DNA of 48,376 nt from Condylostoma magnum. Taxonomy: Eukaryota > Ciliophora > Heterotrichea > Heterotrichida > Condylostomatidae. Below are positions 36,041 through 48,281 of this stretch, piece by piece; within the stretch, counting starts at the first letter, position 1; every line of letters begins with the position of its first letter. The position numbers were made by a program, and so were the translations under genes. The stretch is taken from the NCBI GenBank assembly GCA_920105805.1, contig CAKKTI010000132.1, positions 1 through 48,376 of the forward strand, read 5' to 3'. The notes below the pieces were generated by a model that saw nothing but the letters and a program-made list of their open reading frames with translations, did no database searches and had not been told where the DNA came from.

Positions 36041-39000
36041 CTAATGGCTGCTTGATAGCATTTCTAGTATCTGGTCAACTTTGTTTGATAGACTACTAAT
36101 TTCATCTCTCACACTTTAGTCCTTTTACTCTAATTGACTACCGATCTGATTTAATTGTTTTTCAGCTTATTCTTATTACTTTTAAAGTTATTCTAATTGT
36201 TTTGCACATTAAATACTATTCTATTCGGCCTATTGTTTAAGTGCTATTCCATTTTTATATAGCAGTCTGATTCTACTTTCCCATTCATCTTCTCCGACAT
36301 CTTCACCTGCATAATTAGTATATGAGGTAATCAATCTCAAGTCTTATTTGTTTCTATTCCAAAACATACAGTTTTCTACCTCTTTTATTAGTTCTAGTCT
36401 TAGTTTTGAATCTGATTCCATTCTCTCAAATGATATCTTATCAAACGACTCTGATATGATAGATATTAAAAGGTTTAGCATTACTACTAGCAGTAACATT
36501 GAACCAATTAGAAATAGAATCCATTAAGTATTTGAAAATGAGTCCACATCAAAATCACCCAGAAGCAAATTATATGATGTTTTCAATGTTTACAAAAAAT
36601 CTTGGTTGATTGTATTACCAAAGATAGTAGTATATGCTAGAAGGAAGTAAATCATAATAGCAAAAAACCCTGCTAGATCTTATACTACTTATTGAATAAG
36701 CCATATGTAATATCTTGTTTGGTTAATAATCTTAAAGGCAGTTAAACCTTCAAACCAAAACAAGATATGTACGATGAAGGTGAGTATATCAATATAGTCT
36801 GATTTTTCAAATTGATATAATAACATAGTGACTCCCCATACATATGCTAAAACAATTCTTAAGATATCGATATAGTTTTTGATTGATTAGAAATAGTCTG
36901 ATCTAGTTGTTACTATTTAAATTATCTCAAAGACTACAAATATTAGATTTGTAATGAGGAATAAACAAATCAGAATAGACTTCATTCATAAGTCATCGTA
37001 AAAGGTAACCATTATCATAAAAGCTAAATTGGCTATATTTAGAATTGATAGGATAACAAATGCTGTATAGAACTGATTGAATTTGTATCCAATTAATGAT
37101 TAAACAAAGTCAGTGCGTAAACATTCAGCCTTTTAAATTTCTAATAGAGCATCTAATATTTTAACGCTTTCTTCAGATCCTTCTAGTAAATTTAATTGAA
37201 TAAGGAATTCACTCTTTTTAACATTTTAATATTCTGCTGATTCATTTTCAATCTAATGATTCCATACTTGATATTTCGTTGAAAAGTACTAAGGTAAACT
37301 CAATATCTTAATTTAATCTATCTAATTCAAAGTTAAAGACTCAAAGAATGCTACTAAGTGGACTGAGTTTAAATTGAGAATTCTTACAAAATCATTACAA
37401 ATCAAATTAAGTACTCTTATTTTCTCAAATTTATTTTCAATTCCAGCAATATATTTTAAAAGGACTTCAATGCATTTTATCTACTTTTTATTCAAAGCTA
37501 TTGTTAGAGGAGTATCACCATTCTTTGCTTAGATAAATAAACAACCTGCTTCTAATGCATCTTAAAGTAGTTGATCTTTTCCTTAATAGGCCAATATATG
37601 TAAAATATTTATTTACTAAGGTTTTATTACGTGATTATTGAATGCTTTATCATATGTAGTTCTTTTACTCATCGCAATTTATTTTATTTAATATATATCA
37701 TCATAAGATCCATCACCTATTCAATAATTAAACTCTATGTTCTTAACAATTATATCTTTTTTTCATCCAATTAAAAGTGATCTATCTTGAACTATTAGGC
37801 ATTTTAATCCATGTTTAAATTTGAATTGTGCTAGATGTAATTCTTCCTAAATATTATAAACGTGTGCCCAATTGTCATATTACAGATAAATAAGTAAATC
37901 TTTCATTACTATAACAGACCTAATTGTTGATTCTGTTTATATTAATCTAATCTGCTTTTGCTCTGCAATATCTCAAAATATAATGTCACTTTCTGATCCT
38001 GATATAAGTTAGCCATTGTATGAAATCAAAGAATTAGTTTGTTTATTAACCGTGCTTAGTTCCCCAATCTCTTTCTTTTCTTTATAATCTCATAATAATA
38101 TTTTATCATTTTCTCCTCCTAATGCTATAATTCCATTTATCACTGCAAGGCAAGTTGGTTAATGATTAACTTTCTTCATACAGCATACTTCTTACATTAC
38201 TTAAATATTTCATACTCTTATAGTTGTATTAGCTAAAGAAACTAGAAATTAATCTATAACTGCCAAAGCGTTGATACCGTTACCATGTCCTTCTAATACT
38301 CCTACTTATACTTATTCTTTAACGTTCCATAATCTTATAGTGCTATCTTACGATCCTGATGCAAGTAAATTTTGAATTTCTATAAGGCAGTTAACACATC
38401 TTTAATGTCCCTTGAGAGTCCCAACTTCCTCTCAGTTTGAAATATTCCATAATTTGATTGTGCTATCACTTGATCCTGAAGCTAATAAATTATCAATAAC
38501 AGTAAAACAGCTAATAGACCTTTAATGAGCTTTAAATTATATTTACTTCTTTTCATCATCGATATACCAGAAACGAATATTATTTCTTTCGTATTAGAAT
38601 AAGTAACTATCGACTGCCTTAAAACCAATCAAATTTCCACATTAAGCTTTAAATGATTTTATTTATTACCGTGTTTCTAAATTCCACAATCTATAAACTT
38701 ATTGTAAATCCTTTGAGATGAGTCAATCATTAAAGATAGCTAATTCAAGTATAATTGATTTGGAATCGTCAAGTATGCCTATTTGAGACATGTTATCAAC
38801 ATTCCAAATTCTAATAGTGCAGTCTTCACTACAGGAGATAAGTCTCTCTTAATGTACTGTTAAGCCTCTGATTTACTTACAATGGCCTTCTAGAAAGCCT
38901 GCTACTGATTAATTCTCAATATCTAATAAGCAAATTTTTGTATCATTAGAACTACTTACAGCAACCTTACCTTTAACTCCTAATAGACAAGTAATCCTTT

Positions 39001-39559
39001 CCAGTGGACTTTCTAATTCAAATACCTTTTCCATTTTATCTATATCAAATACAGTTATTGTCTTACTACTTGCATTATAGCCAAATATAAATTAACAATA
39101 TGCTTTTATTCTTACAATTCTTGTTAGCTATTGAAAGCAGCTAATTTGCTTCATATTTTTCATATCCCATATTATCATAGTGTCTTCTTCAAAAGAAAGG
39201 GATACTAAATATTCCCTTATAGTTGTAAGTGAAAATACATTTTTACAATGACCCTCTAACTCTCCAACCTTTTTCAGAGTATTGACATCGTATAATTAGA
39301 TATTGTTAGATTCAGTCGTTGATACTGCTAAGAATTAATTGATTATTTCAGCAACAATTATCCTATTAGTAAAGGCAAAGTCTCTATAGAAAAAGTTTTA
39401 TATAAGATCTTTCATATAATCACCCCTCTAGGTGTCTTTTAGCTCGGAGAAATTGCTTGAGATATTTGATTAATTCGTAAGCATATTTTATTAACTATTT
39501 TCCTAACCTTCTGATGTAATTCTCAATCAATTTCTTCCAATGCCTTTATTTCTTCTCAT
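36041..39559 (-). CDS. WD40-ankyrin-ion-channel fusion protein
   Basis: 1172 residues in one intronless frame. Residues about 80-610 carry at least ten WD40 repeats (LASGSSDSTIKLWNI; LLASGSQDSTIRLWNV; DCTIRIWNV), some with Trp from TGA (ILL-TGA-DYKEKKEIG). Ankyrin-like repeats follow near 635-705 (INILHILAYQGKDQLLQDAL; NGDTPLTIALNKKQI). Residues about 815-1030 form a six-helix ion-transport domain of the TRP/polycystin kind, with a pore-like segment (SYNLLLGDFDVDSFSNTQW) and a last helix ending MLNLLISIISESFDKI. A Gln-rich coiled coil closes the chain. It is probably a cation channel gated or scaffolded through its cytosolic propellers. The chosen stop is TAG after SSSH; the first TGA lies some 150 bases further. 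Confidence 0.88.
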
Positions 39560-40743
39560 CTTTTACTTTTGTTGTCACCTTTTATCAAATTGTGTGTATT
39601 TGTAAGCTAGATAGGAAGTTGATTAGCTAATACTGCAATTTAGTTGGTTAAAAAAATGGCGGGAATTTTTTTACGTTTGCTTTGGGGATTAGATATGAAT
39701 TCTTTCTAAGCTTCCTTATTACTTCTAAAAACTATACAGCGCTAGATGTATTCATTCTTAAAGTTTATAATCTTACTGAGTTCTTTAAACCTTTTTAATA
39801 GTTTAGAAGATCATATTAGCTTTCCTATGAATCAGCTACTCTTTAAAGTGATTTATCTATATAAGAATCTCTCAATAACTCTAAAAAGCTTTGGAAGTAT
39901 ATGTAATAAAATATTGATAAGTAGTAAATATAGACACCAGCCCCTTTTGGGATATTGTGAAGGGGTGTGATACTCATATGATGCTTTCCCAGGTGTAATG
40001 ATCTAAATATCCTTTGGCATCTGTGCTCCAGTCCTCTTTAAAACACCGAATATTTTAAGTAAAAGCTACACTTTATACTGAGTTGAATGCCACAAGTGTA
40101 TACTTATTAAAAGCAAAGTTTCCATCGAGTAAAGTTATCTGAGATTAGCTTAATCAATATGCCCTTGTATAGGCATATACGAGTAAAAATGATTAAAATA
40201 CGCCACACAGGGTATGAGTTTCATATAAAATGGATTAGTTAAGACAGGTGGCGCTCTAATGTCCCTTTCACCAATATTATTATATAACATTAAACTATAA
40301 AGAGATTAAATTTATAGAGTATAATACAGTCTAGAAATTTATAAATAAGATCCATGTGTAAAATTTATACAGTTTGAAGGCAATTTAAAATAAGCTGCTT
40401 TAAATATTATAATAACAATAAATTGCTACTATATTAAACTAGAACCTTAGACAATAGTGCTGAATTCAAAATAAGTAATTGAGAAGTAAATTTATATAAT
40501 ATTAAAAGAATGTTGTTTGATAAAATATCAGTATAAAGTCAATACGAATATTACAAACTTAATATCACCTTATTCAAATTAAATATAAGAATGATAGCTT
40601 TTGTATATTATTCTATATAATTTACAAATTATCAATTTACTACATTATATACTTAATTGAATTAGTTAGCAAAACAATAAAAACAACCTTTACCAAATTC
40701 CTACATTAAACAGTAGAACAAATTAGAAAATTTATAAAATTAT
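39560..40743. other. Intergenic region
   Basis: Holds the 5' flank of the channel gene. Around 39920-40260 the base composition is less AT-rich, with several short GC patches (for example caggtggcgctc), which might be a non-coding RNA; I recognise none. Confidence 0.4.
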
Positions 40744-41502
40744 TTAACTTAGCATTTGCCATGCATATTTCAGCCTTGAATACTCCATCCACTCAATCTT
40801 ATCTTATAATATTTTCAAATTAACTTTAACAGCGAAATCTCCAGAATAATCCCTATCTGCAAGATTTCTTAATTTATTATCTCACAAACTAACCAATTAA
40901 TCAAAATACTCACTCATCTTATCAAGTAAAATCTGCTATAATAGATCAATCCTATAATCAAATCTTCTCCCCTTCTTAGGCGTATCTACAAAAACAATTT
41001 CCATACTGACATCTTCTCCATTATCCTTAAAATCTAGAATAACTCTTAACTACTAACTGCCATTACTTCTATTTAAATTCACTCCTTATTTAATCGGACT
41101 TCCTATTCCTTAATACGATACATCTAATACAGGTTTTTACAAGACCTAGTAAAACTACTACTATACAGAATAGTCCTTTATTATATTAGCTAATGCATAA
41201 TACCTCAATCCTTAATGTCCTAATCCTTCCTCATCTATTGTTTATTCCGTTCCTGCAGTGACAGCTCTACTTCCTTCACTTAGAATTGATTCTTCATCAC
41301 TGCTTTCTTATACATAATTAAAAGTTGGAAGGATTTTAGCAGTCTATCTAATTTGCACTGACATGAATATTGGATTAATCTTCAATGATCCCGGATCTTC
41401 CTCGAGCTATACGTAATTAAGACTTATTCTAATTTGTATTCTGCCACTTATTCTCCTTTAATGATAATATTTAACTAAGAATTCAATGCAAACCTATTAC
41501 AT
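40744..41502 (-). CDS. Unknown 252-residue protein
   Basis: Starts MQQVCIEFLVKYYHQRR and ends KYAWQMLS then TAA. The middle has an acidic, Ser-rich loop (QESSDEESILSEGSRAVT); flanking parts look like beta strands (LRVILDFKDNGEDVSMEIVF) and a helical end (KMSEYFDQLVSLWDNKLRNL, with W from TGA; IEWMEYSRLKYAW). I recognise no family. The reading is supported by amino-acid balance, several TAA/TAG as Gln and one TGA as Trp. It lies 180 bases downstream of the 14-blade WD40 gene on the same strand. Confidence 0.65.
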
Positions 41503-41682
41503 AAAATAAAACCAAATTTAAAAGAATATCTAACTTTCTCATATAATATTTTATCTCTACTACAAAATTCAACTTATTCAGTAAAGCAACCTGTGTTAAT
41601 ATAATAATTTAAACACTCTAGGCAAAAGTTAAATACAATTTAAATGATTAAAGTCATTTCATAATAAATTGAAATCACCTAA

Positions 41683-43926
41683 CTAAATTTCCCATGCTGT
41701 TAATTTCCTACAATATCCAACTGATACTACTAGCTATCCACTTCTTGAAATGCAAACTGATTATACCTCATTATCATGCTGTCCAATGATTCTGCTATTG
41801 GATGGGTTTTATAAGTCCCATACTCTTACTTTCTTATCATATCCACCTGATACTACTAGCTATCTTGAAATGCAAACTGATTATACCTCATTATCATGTT
41901 GGCCAATTATTCTGTTATTGCATGGGTTTTATAGGTCCCATACTCTTACTTTCTTATCATATCCACCTGATACTACTAGCTATTCACTTATGCAAACTGA
42001 TTATAAATAATCATGGTAACCAATGATTCTGTTATTGGATGGGTTTTATAAGTCCCATACTCTTACTTTATCATCATATCCACCTGATACTACTAGCTAT
42101 CTTGAAATGCAAACTGAATATACATAATCATGATAGCCAATGATTCTGTTATTGGATGGGTTTTATAAGTCCCATACTCTTACTTTATTATCCTATCCAC
42201 CTGATACTACTAGCTATCTTGAAATGTAAACTGATTATACAGAATCATGTTGACCAATGATTCTGCTATTGGATGGGTTTTATAAGTCCCATACTATTAC
42301 TTTATTATCACATCCACCTGATACTACTAGCTATTCACTTATGCAAACTGATCTTACTTCACTATCATGTTTACCAATGATTCTGTTACTGGATTAGTTT
42401 TATCAGTCCCATACTCTTACTTTATTATCCCATCCGCCTGATGCTACTAGCTATTCACTTCTTGAAATGCAAACTGATGCTACATGCTTATCATGTTGAC
42501 CAATTATTCTACTATTGTATGGGTTTAATAAGTCCCATACTCTTACTTGATTATCTCTTCCACCTGATACTACTAGCTATTCACTTATGCAAACTGAGAA
42601 TACATAACCATAATGTTGGCCAATGATTCTGTTTCTGGATGGGTTTTATAAGTCCCATACTCTTACTTGATTATCATATCCACCTGATGCTACTAGCTAT
42701 CTTGAAATGCAAACTGATCTTACCTCACTATCATGCTGCCCAATTATTCTGTTATTGGATGGGTTTTATAAGTCCCATACTCTTACTTTCTTATCTTCTC
42801 CACCTGATACTACTAGCTATCTTGAAATGTAAACTGAGAATACATAACCATAATGTTGACCAATTATTCTGTTATTGCATGGGTTTGATAAGTCCCATAC
42901 TCTTACTTTCATATCATATCCACCTGATGCTACTAGCTATTCACTTATGCAAACTGAGAATACATAATAATCATGTTGGCCAATTATTCTGTTATTGGAT
43001 GGGTTTGATAAGTCCCATACTCTTACTTTCTTATCATATCCACCTGATACTACTAGCTATTCACTTATGCAAACTGATCTTACCTCATTATCATGTTGCC
43101 CAATTATTCTGTTATTGGATGGGTTTAATAAGTCCCATACTCTTACTTGATTATCACATCCACCTGATACTACTAGCTATTCACTTATGCAAACTGATCT
43201 TACTTCACTATCATGTTTACCAATTATTATGCTATTGGATGGGTTTTATAAGTCTCATACTCTTATTTTATTATCCCATCCACCTGATACTACTAGTTAT
43301 CTTGAAATGCAAACTGAATATACATAATCATGATAACCAATGATTCTATTTCTCTACTCTCGTTACTGGAATTATTTTTGTTGTAATTCTAGTTGTCTTG
43401 CTTGATGTCTTATATATTCTACAACTCTCATTTAATTCACTCTTGAATATCTTTAAATCAATTATAAACTTCTAGTAGCTTGTTCTTTCTGAACTATTCT
43501 GATAAAAACAAGTTACCAAGATATTTCTCCAAATGTTTCAACCTTTGCTCTTGTAAAATTATCAGGATTCACTCTTTATATTATTTCTTTGGCTTAATCA
43601 CTTAATCTGGCCAAAACATCCAAATATTTCAAATACTTGCTTTGCATCTCATTGTCTCTTATAAACTCATTAATGAAGGTGCCAATTGCAGGTTAGCAAG
43701 TAATTGGGAACAGTTGAAAAACTTGGGAGATACTTCTGAGCTTTAAGAGGGGATCAGCTAGATTTCCCCATAGAGCTCTTAGATTGTCTTGGGTGAAGAT
43801 TTAACCCTTTAGAATGCTTTTAACTTCACTTTGATCTGCCATATGATATTGATTTGTTTGGTAGATTTATTAGAAATTTAAGCGAGCGATCAATTTTCTG
43901 ACAATTAGTTCAATACAATTTTCCAT
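41683..43926 (-). CDS. Fourteen-blade WD40 protein of the family
   Basis: 747 residues from ATG at 43926 to TAG after the last blade (TAWEI); a TGA follows eight codons later. The N-terminal domain begins MENCIELIVRKLIARLNF and shares LKGQIFTQDNLRALWGNL, EFIRDNEMQSKYLKYLDVL and QARQLELQQKQFQQ with its relatives. Fourteen blades follow, enough for two seven-blade propellers. The unit is about 120 bases and most copies differ at only a few bases; variation concentrates at the residues after HD and before VRVWDL, and in a 0/6-base length change at SRSEQ/SRQ/SEQ that keeps the frame. It is the left arm of an inverted duplication with the gene at 46804-48246. Confidence 0.88.
41700..43330 (-). repeat. 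Array of about 14 nearly identical 120-base WD40 units
   Basis: Every unit contains cccatactcttac or a one-base variant and a gatactactagctat block. High identity among units implies recent expansion or gene conversion. Length variants are all multiples of three, so selection keeps the frame. Confidence 0.9.
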
Positions 43927-44095
43927 TTTTTATATAAAATTGACTAGATTGGTTTAAAGGTGATTTTATTGTGTTTCTATAGGTGGTTTGACACTTATTT
44001 TGGATTGAAGTGAAAGAATTGATAGATATTGATTGTATGTATTGATTACACAGGCTATTGTCCAAGTATTTGATAATCTTTATTAGTAACATATT
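43920..44095 (-). repeat. Inverted-duplication arm, 5' flank of left WD40 gene
   Basis: Reverse-complement matches 46625-46806 with only scattered differences, through agattatcaaatacttgg, tatcaattctttcacttcaa and tttatataaaaaatgg. Together with the genes themselves, the homologous arms span about 41.68-44.1 kb and 46.6-48.26 kb. Confidence 0.85.
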
Positions 44096-45001
44096 TCTCT
44101 TATTCCTATGCAGTTAGGGATCTGCTGGTTAGATATTTAAGTTGATTCATTAATAATGCAAAGCGTTGGGTATATTTACAGGAAGAGCATTTTAATCTCT
44201 ATTACTGTTTAAATTTTGTGGAATTCTTATTTCTCATCTTTCAACAAAAGCATTGATTATGCTTTATAACCTTAATCCAATCTATTTATAAGTTCCTTTT
44301 CACAGCAAAAAATAAAGCAAATTTTAGAAGTTTTCTTAAAATCTTATAATTGGTTTCCAGAGCTCCATTATCAAATTTTATTATTAAGTAATAATTCTAT
44401 TAAGCTCTTAGGGTTATTTACAAAAATAAAGGAATGCTACTTTATTATTGCACCATAGTAATGAGAAATCTGACCGGATAAAAAGTAGCAAGCATAATCA
44501 ATATCTCTATTTTTAATTATTACACCTTCTTCATTAGGTATAAATCAGCTTAATATAGAAGTTTTGTTTTGGAAGTATTTTATTATGTTTTATACTCATC
44601 ATATACTAGAAAATTAATAAGAATAGAGAAATATACATACTTGCCCTTTAAGGAAATTTGAGGCTTGTAGCCTCTGTATACAAATCTTATGAGTTAAAAT
44701 CTTTTGGACCTTTAAGCTAAAAATGTATGTTATGGAATTGAGATGCCTTGTAATTCTATTAAGCATTCAATAAAACTTATATAGCATCTAGATACATCTA
44801 TATCATCAACAGCATATTGTACATGACAACTCTAATATGCTTGACTACTAGATTAATTTTACAATAAAGCTTACAGAAAACAAGTTCTTGAAATAAGCAT
44901 TCTTATTGCTTTTGTTTCCATAATACAGCTTCCTTATGTTTGCATTGAGTGCTGCAATACTTAGAAAGTACTCCATATATATTTAAAAATATGAATAAAT
45001 T

Positions 45002-45081
45002 AGCTCCTAAATAAGGGGTGCCATAAATCAGTAGTTATACTTAATTTAGCACTCCATGAAAATACTACCCCTTGGAGCTAT
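45002..45081. repeat. Short imperfect inverted repeat (hairpin)
   Basis: tagctcctaaataaggggt near 45002 pairs with accccttggagcta at 45068-45081, leaving a loop of about 50 bases. It could be a small MITE-like remnant or a structured RNA; nothing else supports either. Confidence 0.35.
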
Positions 45082-45484
45082 AATACTAGACACTCTCAGA
45101 ATAGTTAAGTCTAGCATAATTAATAGATTCCCTGCTGTATGTAAGTCATTCCACTGAAACTAGTCATGATTTTTAGTTGAGAAAATCTACAGAGTTACTT
45201 TTATGAAGATACAGCTAATAGAGTTAAAATACAGATGGAATTATTGTTACTTTTGAAAATTTTAACATATAGTCTTAAAGATAGTGCAGAAAAAGAATTT
45301 CTGTTTATTATTTAAGATTGTGCTAGTAATTTAGATAATATTGAAACTTATGTTTTGTTAGGGTATTGCTAATAAAAGCTAGGAATTTTAATTCAAATTC
45401 CCTAGCTATGGAGCCTACTATGTACTAAATCTAGAGTAATCCTGCGTAAAAGAAATTTTATCAAAATAATAATTATGTTATAAT

Positions 45485-45580
45485 AGGCTTTAAAGAGTAT
45501 TTCAAAACACAAGATAAGGAATAAGCTTCATCTCACGAAATACATTGCAATTCTATCAGCCTAAGCCCAGCCTTGTAATA
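45485..45580 (+). repeat. Left inverted repeat (about 95 bases)
   Basis: Matches the reverse complement of 48282-48376 with about 12 differences, sharing gctttaaagagta, ttcaaaacacaa and attctatcagcctaa. The right copy is cut by the window end, so the true length is unknown. The pair brackets the unknown ORF and the right-hand WD40 gene. Confidence 0.8.
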
Positions 45581-45684
45581 TACAAGTAACATGATGCATA
45601 AAGAATATATATAATTAGAGTTGTTTTGCTTAATTCAAGTCTTCTAGGTATAAATAAACAACTATCAAATTACCAAAATTTAAT

Positions 45685-46764
45685 ATGAGTATTATTTCCA
45701 TTACTTAAAGAATTAAGGATGCTTAAGCCATGTTATCAATACCCTTACATAGAATCTATAAAATAATGCATAACTTGAAATCATCTATACAGAAGCAATA
45801 TTTCAATCTTATTCCTACAAAGCAGTTAAGAGCAAAGCTTTTCTATTTGAATTACTCTCATTTATGTTACACCTGGAAGAACGACCTTTTAAAACATCAG
45901 ATAGTAAAAGACTTATATATTAAGCCAACAATCATACTCTTGACCTACATAAGCCGATAGTTGGAAAATAAGGGATTATTTAAGGATGTTCTGAATATGA
46001 CTAAGGAACTGATCCAGAATAGTAGACTATATAGATTATCTTAATAGCTTAATTGGAATTATGATAATAAATAAGAAGAAGTGGGAACAAAATGATTTTA
46101 GATAAGGATCAGAGGAGTACTAGATAGCTTTATGTATTTCAGTTATTGCATAAGTTAATTTCATAGAATTACTATAGAAAAGCAATATTCTCTAGATTAA
46201 TTATTCTTTTTAGCAACTATGAACTTTATTATGAGTATCAAAAAGACACATAGTAATTATCATATTAATTTCACCAAGTATTTAATTCCTTAGAGAGATA
46301 GGAACATACTAAGAGCAACTTAATCTAGTATTGACTTATAATCATACATTTCTAACTCAATCAAATAATGCAAAGATAGCCTTATTATACTTAAAGCAGT
46401 AATTTACTGCAATAATCCAATAAATAATTTACAGTCCTTGGAATCATATGAGAAACTTATATCAAACATAGAATGATAAGGCAAATAATGGAGTGAAACT
46501 GAAAGAATATTTAATAATTAATTATTACACATATATAGCAGATTCATTCATGAAAACATAAGTTAAAGAAATTGATGTATAATCAAAATAACAGAAACAT
46601 TTCAATCAGCAAATCGATAAATGCATAGAAATATGTTACTAATCAAATCAAGATTATCAAATACTTGGAGAATAGCTTGTGTAATCAATATATACAATCA
46701 CTATCTATCAATTCTTTCACTTCAATCCAAAATAAGTGCCAAACCACCTATAGAAACACAATAA
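45685..46764 (+). CDS. Unknown ORF inside the bracketed segment
   Basis: 359 residues if TAA at 46762-46764 is the stop. It starts MSIISITQRIKDAQAML and reads as a basic, mostly helical protein (LHRIYKIMHNLKSSIQKQY; KQLRAKLFYLNYSHLCYTW; LFKDVLNMTKELIQNSRL) with several Trp from TGA (TKWFQ, IEWQGKQW, RNWCII). The last 45 codons lie inside the inverted-duplication arm, so that end was created or replaced by the duplication. I recognise no family and no transposase motif. Openness alone is weak evidence in this code; amino-acid balance is the main support. Confidence 0.4.
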
Positions 46765-46806
46765 AATCACCTTTCAACCAATCTCGTCAATTTTATATAA
46801 AAAATG
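46625..46806 (+). repeat. Inverted-duplication arm, 5' flank of right WD40 gene
   Basis: Partner of 43920-44095. Left of about 46625 the similarity fades, which marks the duplication edge. Confidence 0.85.
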
Positions 46807-48246
46807 GAAAATTGTATTGAACTAATTGTCAGAAAATTGATCGCTCGCTTAAATTTCTAATAAATCTATCAAACAAATCATCAGCATATGCCAGATCAAA
46901 GTGAATTACAAAGCATTTTAAAGGGTTAAATCTTCATCCAATACAATCTAAGAGCTCTATGGGGAAATCTAGCCGATCCCCTCTTAAAGCTCAAAACTAC
47001 CTCCTAAATTTGCTAACTGTTTACAATTACTTGCTAACCTGCGATAGACACTTTCATTCATGAGTTTATAAGAGAGAATGAGATGCAAAGCAAGTATCTG
47101 AAATATTTGGATATTTTGGTCAAATCAAATGATTAAGCCAAAGAAATCGTATAAAGAGTGAATCCTGATGATTTAATGGTATCAAAGCTTAAAATATTCA
47201 GAGAAATATTATGGTAACTTCCTTTTATCAGAGCAGATAAGAAATAATAAGTTAATAGAAGCTTATAATGAATTTAGAAATGTTCAAGAGTGAATTCAAT
47301 GAGAGCTGTAGAAAAAGCGGGATAATATGCTAGACATATAGCAAGGCAACTAGAATTACAACAAAAATAATTCCAGAAACGAAAGTGGAGATAAGGAATC
47401 ATTAGTCAACATGATGATTATATAGTATCAGTTTGCATTTCAAGATAGCTAGTAGTATCGGGTGGATATGATAATCAAGTAAGAGTATGGGACTTATAAA
47501 GCCCATCCAGAAACAGAATAATTGGCCAACATGATAGGCATGTAGAATCAGTTTGCATTTCAAAATAGCTAGTAGTATCAGGTGGAGAAGATCATGAAGT
47601 AAGAGTATGGGACTTATAAAACCCATGCAATAACAGAATAATTGGCCGACATTATGATTGTATATAATCAGTTTGCATTTCAAGAAGTTAATAGCTAGTA
47701 GTATCAAGTGGATATGATATAAAAGTATGGGACTTATAAAACCCTTAAAATAATAGAATCATTGGTCAATATAATGGCATGATATTATCAGTTTGCATTT
47801 CAAGAAGTGAATAACTCATAGTATCAGGTGGAAATGATAAACAAATAAGAGTATGGGACTTATAAAACCCTGAAAATAACAGAATCATTGGTTAACATGA
47901 TGAGTGTGTAAGATCAGTTTGCATTTCAAGAAGTGAATAGCTAGTAGTATCAGGCGGATGGGATAGTAAAGTAAGAGTATGGGACTTATAAAACCCTTAA
48001 AATAATAGAATCATTGGTCAACATGATTATTATGTATAAACAGTTTGCATTTCAAGAAGTGAATAGCTAGTAGTATCAGGCGGATGGGATAATAAAATAA
48101 GAGTATGGGACTTATAAAACCCATCCAATAGCATAATAATTGGTAAACATGATGATATTGTAGAATCAGTTTGCATTTCAAGAAGTGAATAGCTAGTAGT
48201 ATCGGGTGGAAGGGATAAGAAATTAAGAATATGGAAATTTAGTTAG
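46804..48246 (+). CDS. Seven-blade WD40 protein, right arm of the inverted pair
   Basis: 480 residues from ATG at 46804 to TAG at 48244-48246. The N-terminal domain starts MENCIELIVRKLIARLNF, identical to the gene at 41683-43926 over this stretch, then diverges by substitutions (FIHEFIRENEMQSKYLKYLD). Seven blades follow with the same VCISRSEQLVVSGG...VRVWDLQNP core. The last blade ends LRIWKFS because one G of the relatives' TGGGAAATT is missing, shifting the final codons; a TAG falls in the new frame at almost the same place. Trp is TGG in the blades. One TGA (Trp) lies in the N-terminal domain. The gene probably arose by inverted duplication, followed by gain or loss of one propeller. Confidence 0.85.
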
Positions 48247-48281
48247 GTAGTTCTAATTTATTATGAAATAACATTTTTATT

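Larger units (their letters stand above)
43927..45684. other. Spacer of the inverted duplication
   Basis: The first 170 bases belong to the inverted-repeat arm; the rest, apart from the inverted repeat at 45485-45580 and the hairpin at 45002-45081, shows nothing I can name. A perfect 6-base hairpin (gaggct-tgt-agcctc) lies near 44662. Confidence 0.45.

Noticed and set aside
42639-43343. 234-codon repetitive hydrophobic ORF on the plus strand
   Set aside because: Antisense shadow of the fourteen-blade array. A single absent stop motif in the unit keeps it open over many copies.
44662-44676. Perfect six-base hairpin as a terminator
   Set aside because: Too short, with no poly-T tract in context and no adjacent gene end; ciliate genes end by polyadenylation.
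47402-47707. 101-codon minus-strand repetitive ORF
   Set aside because: Same antisense shadow in the right-hand WD40 gene.
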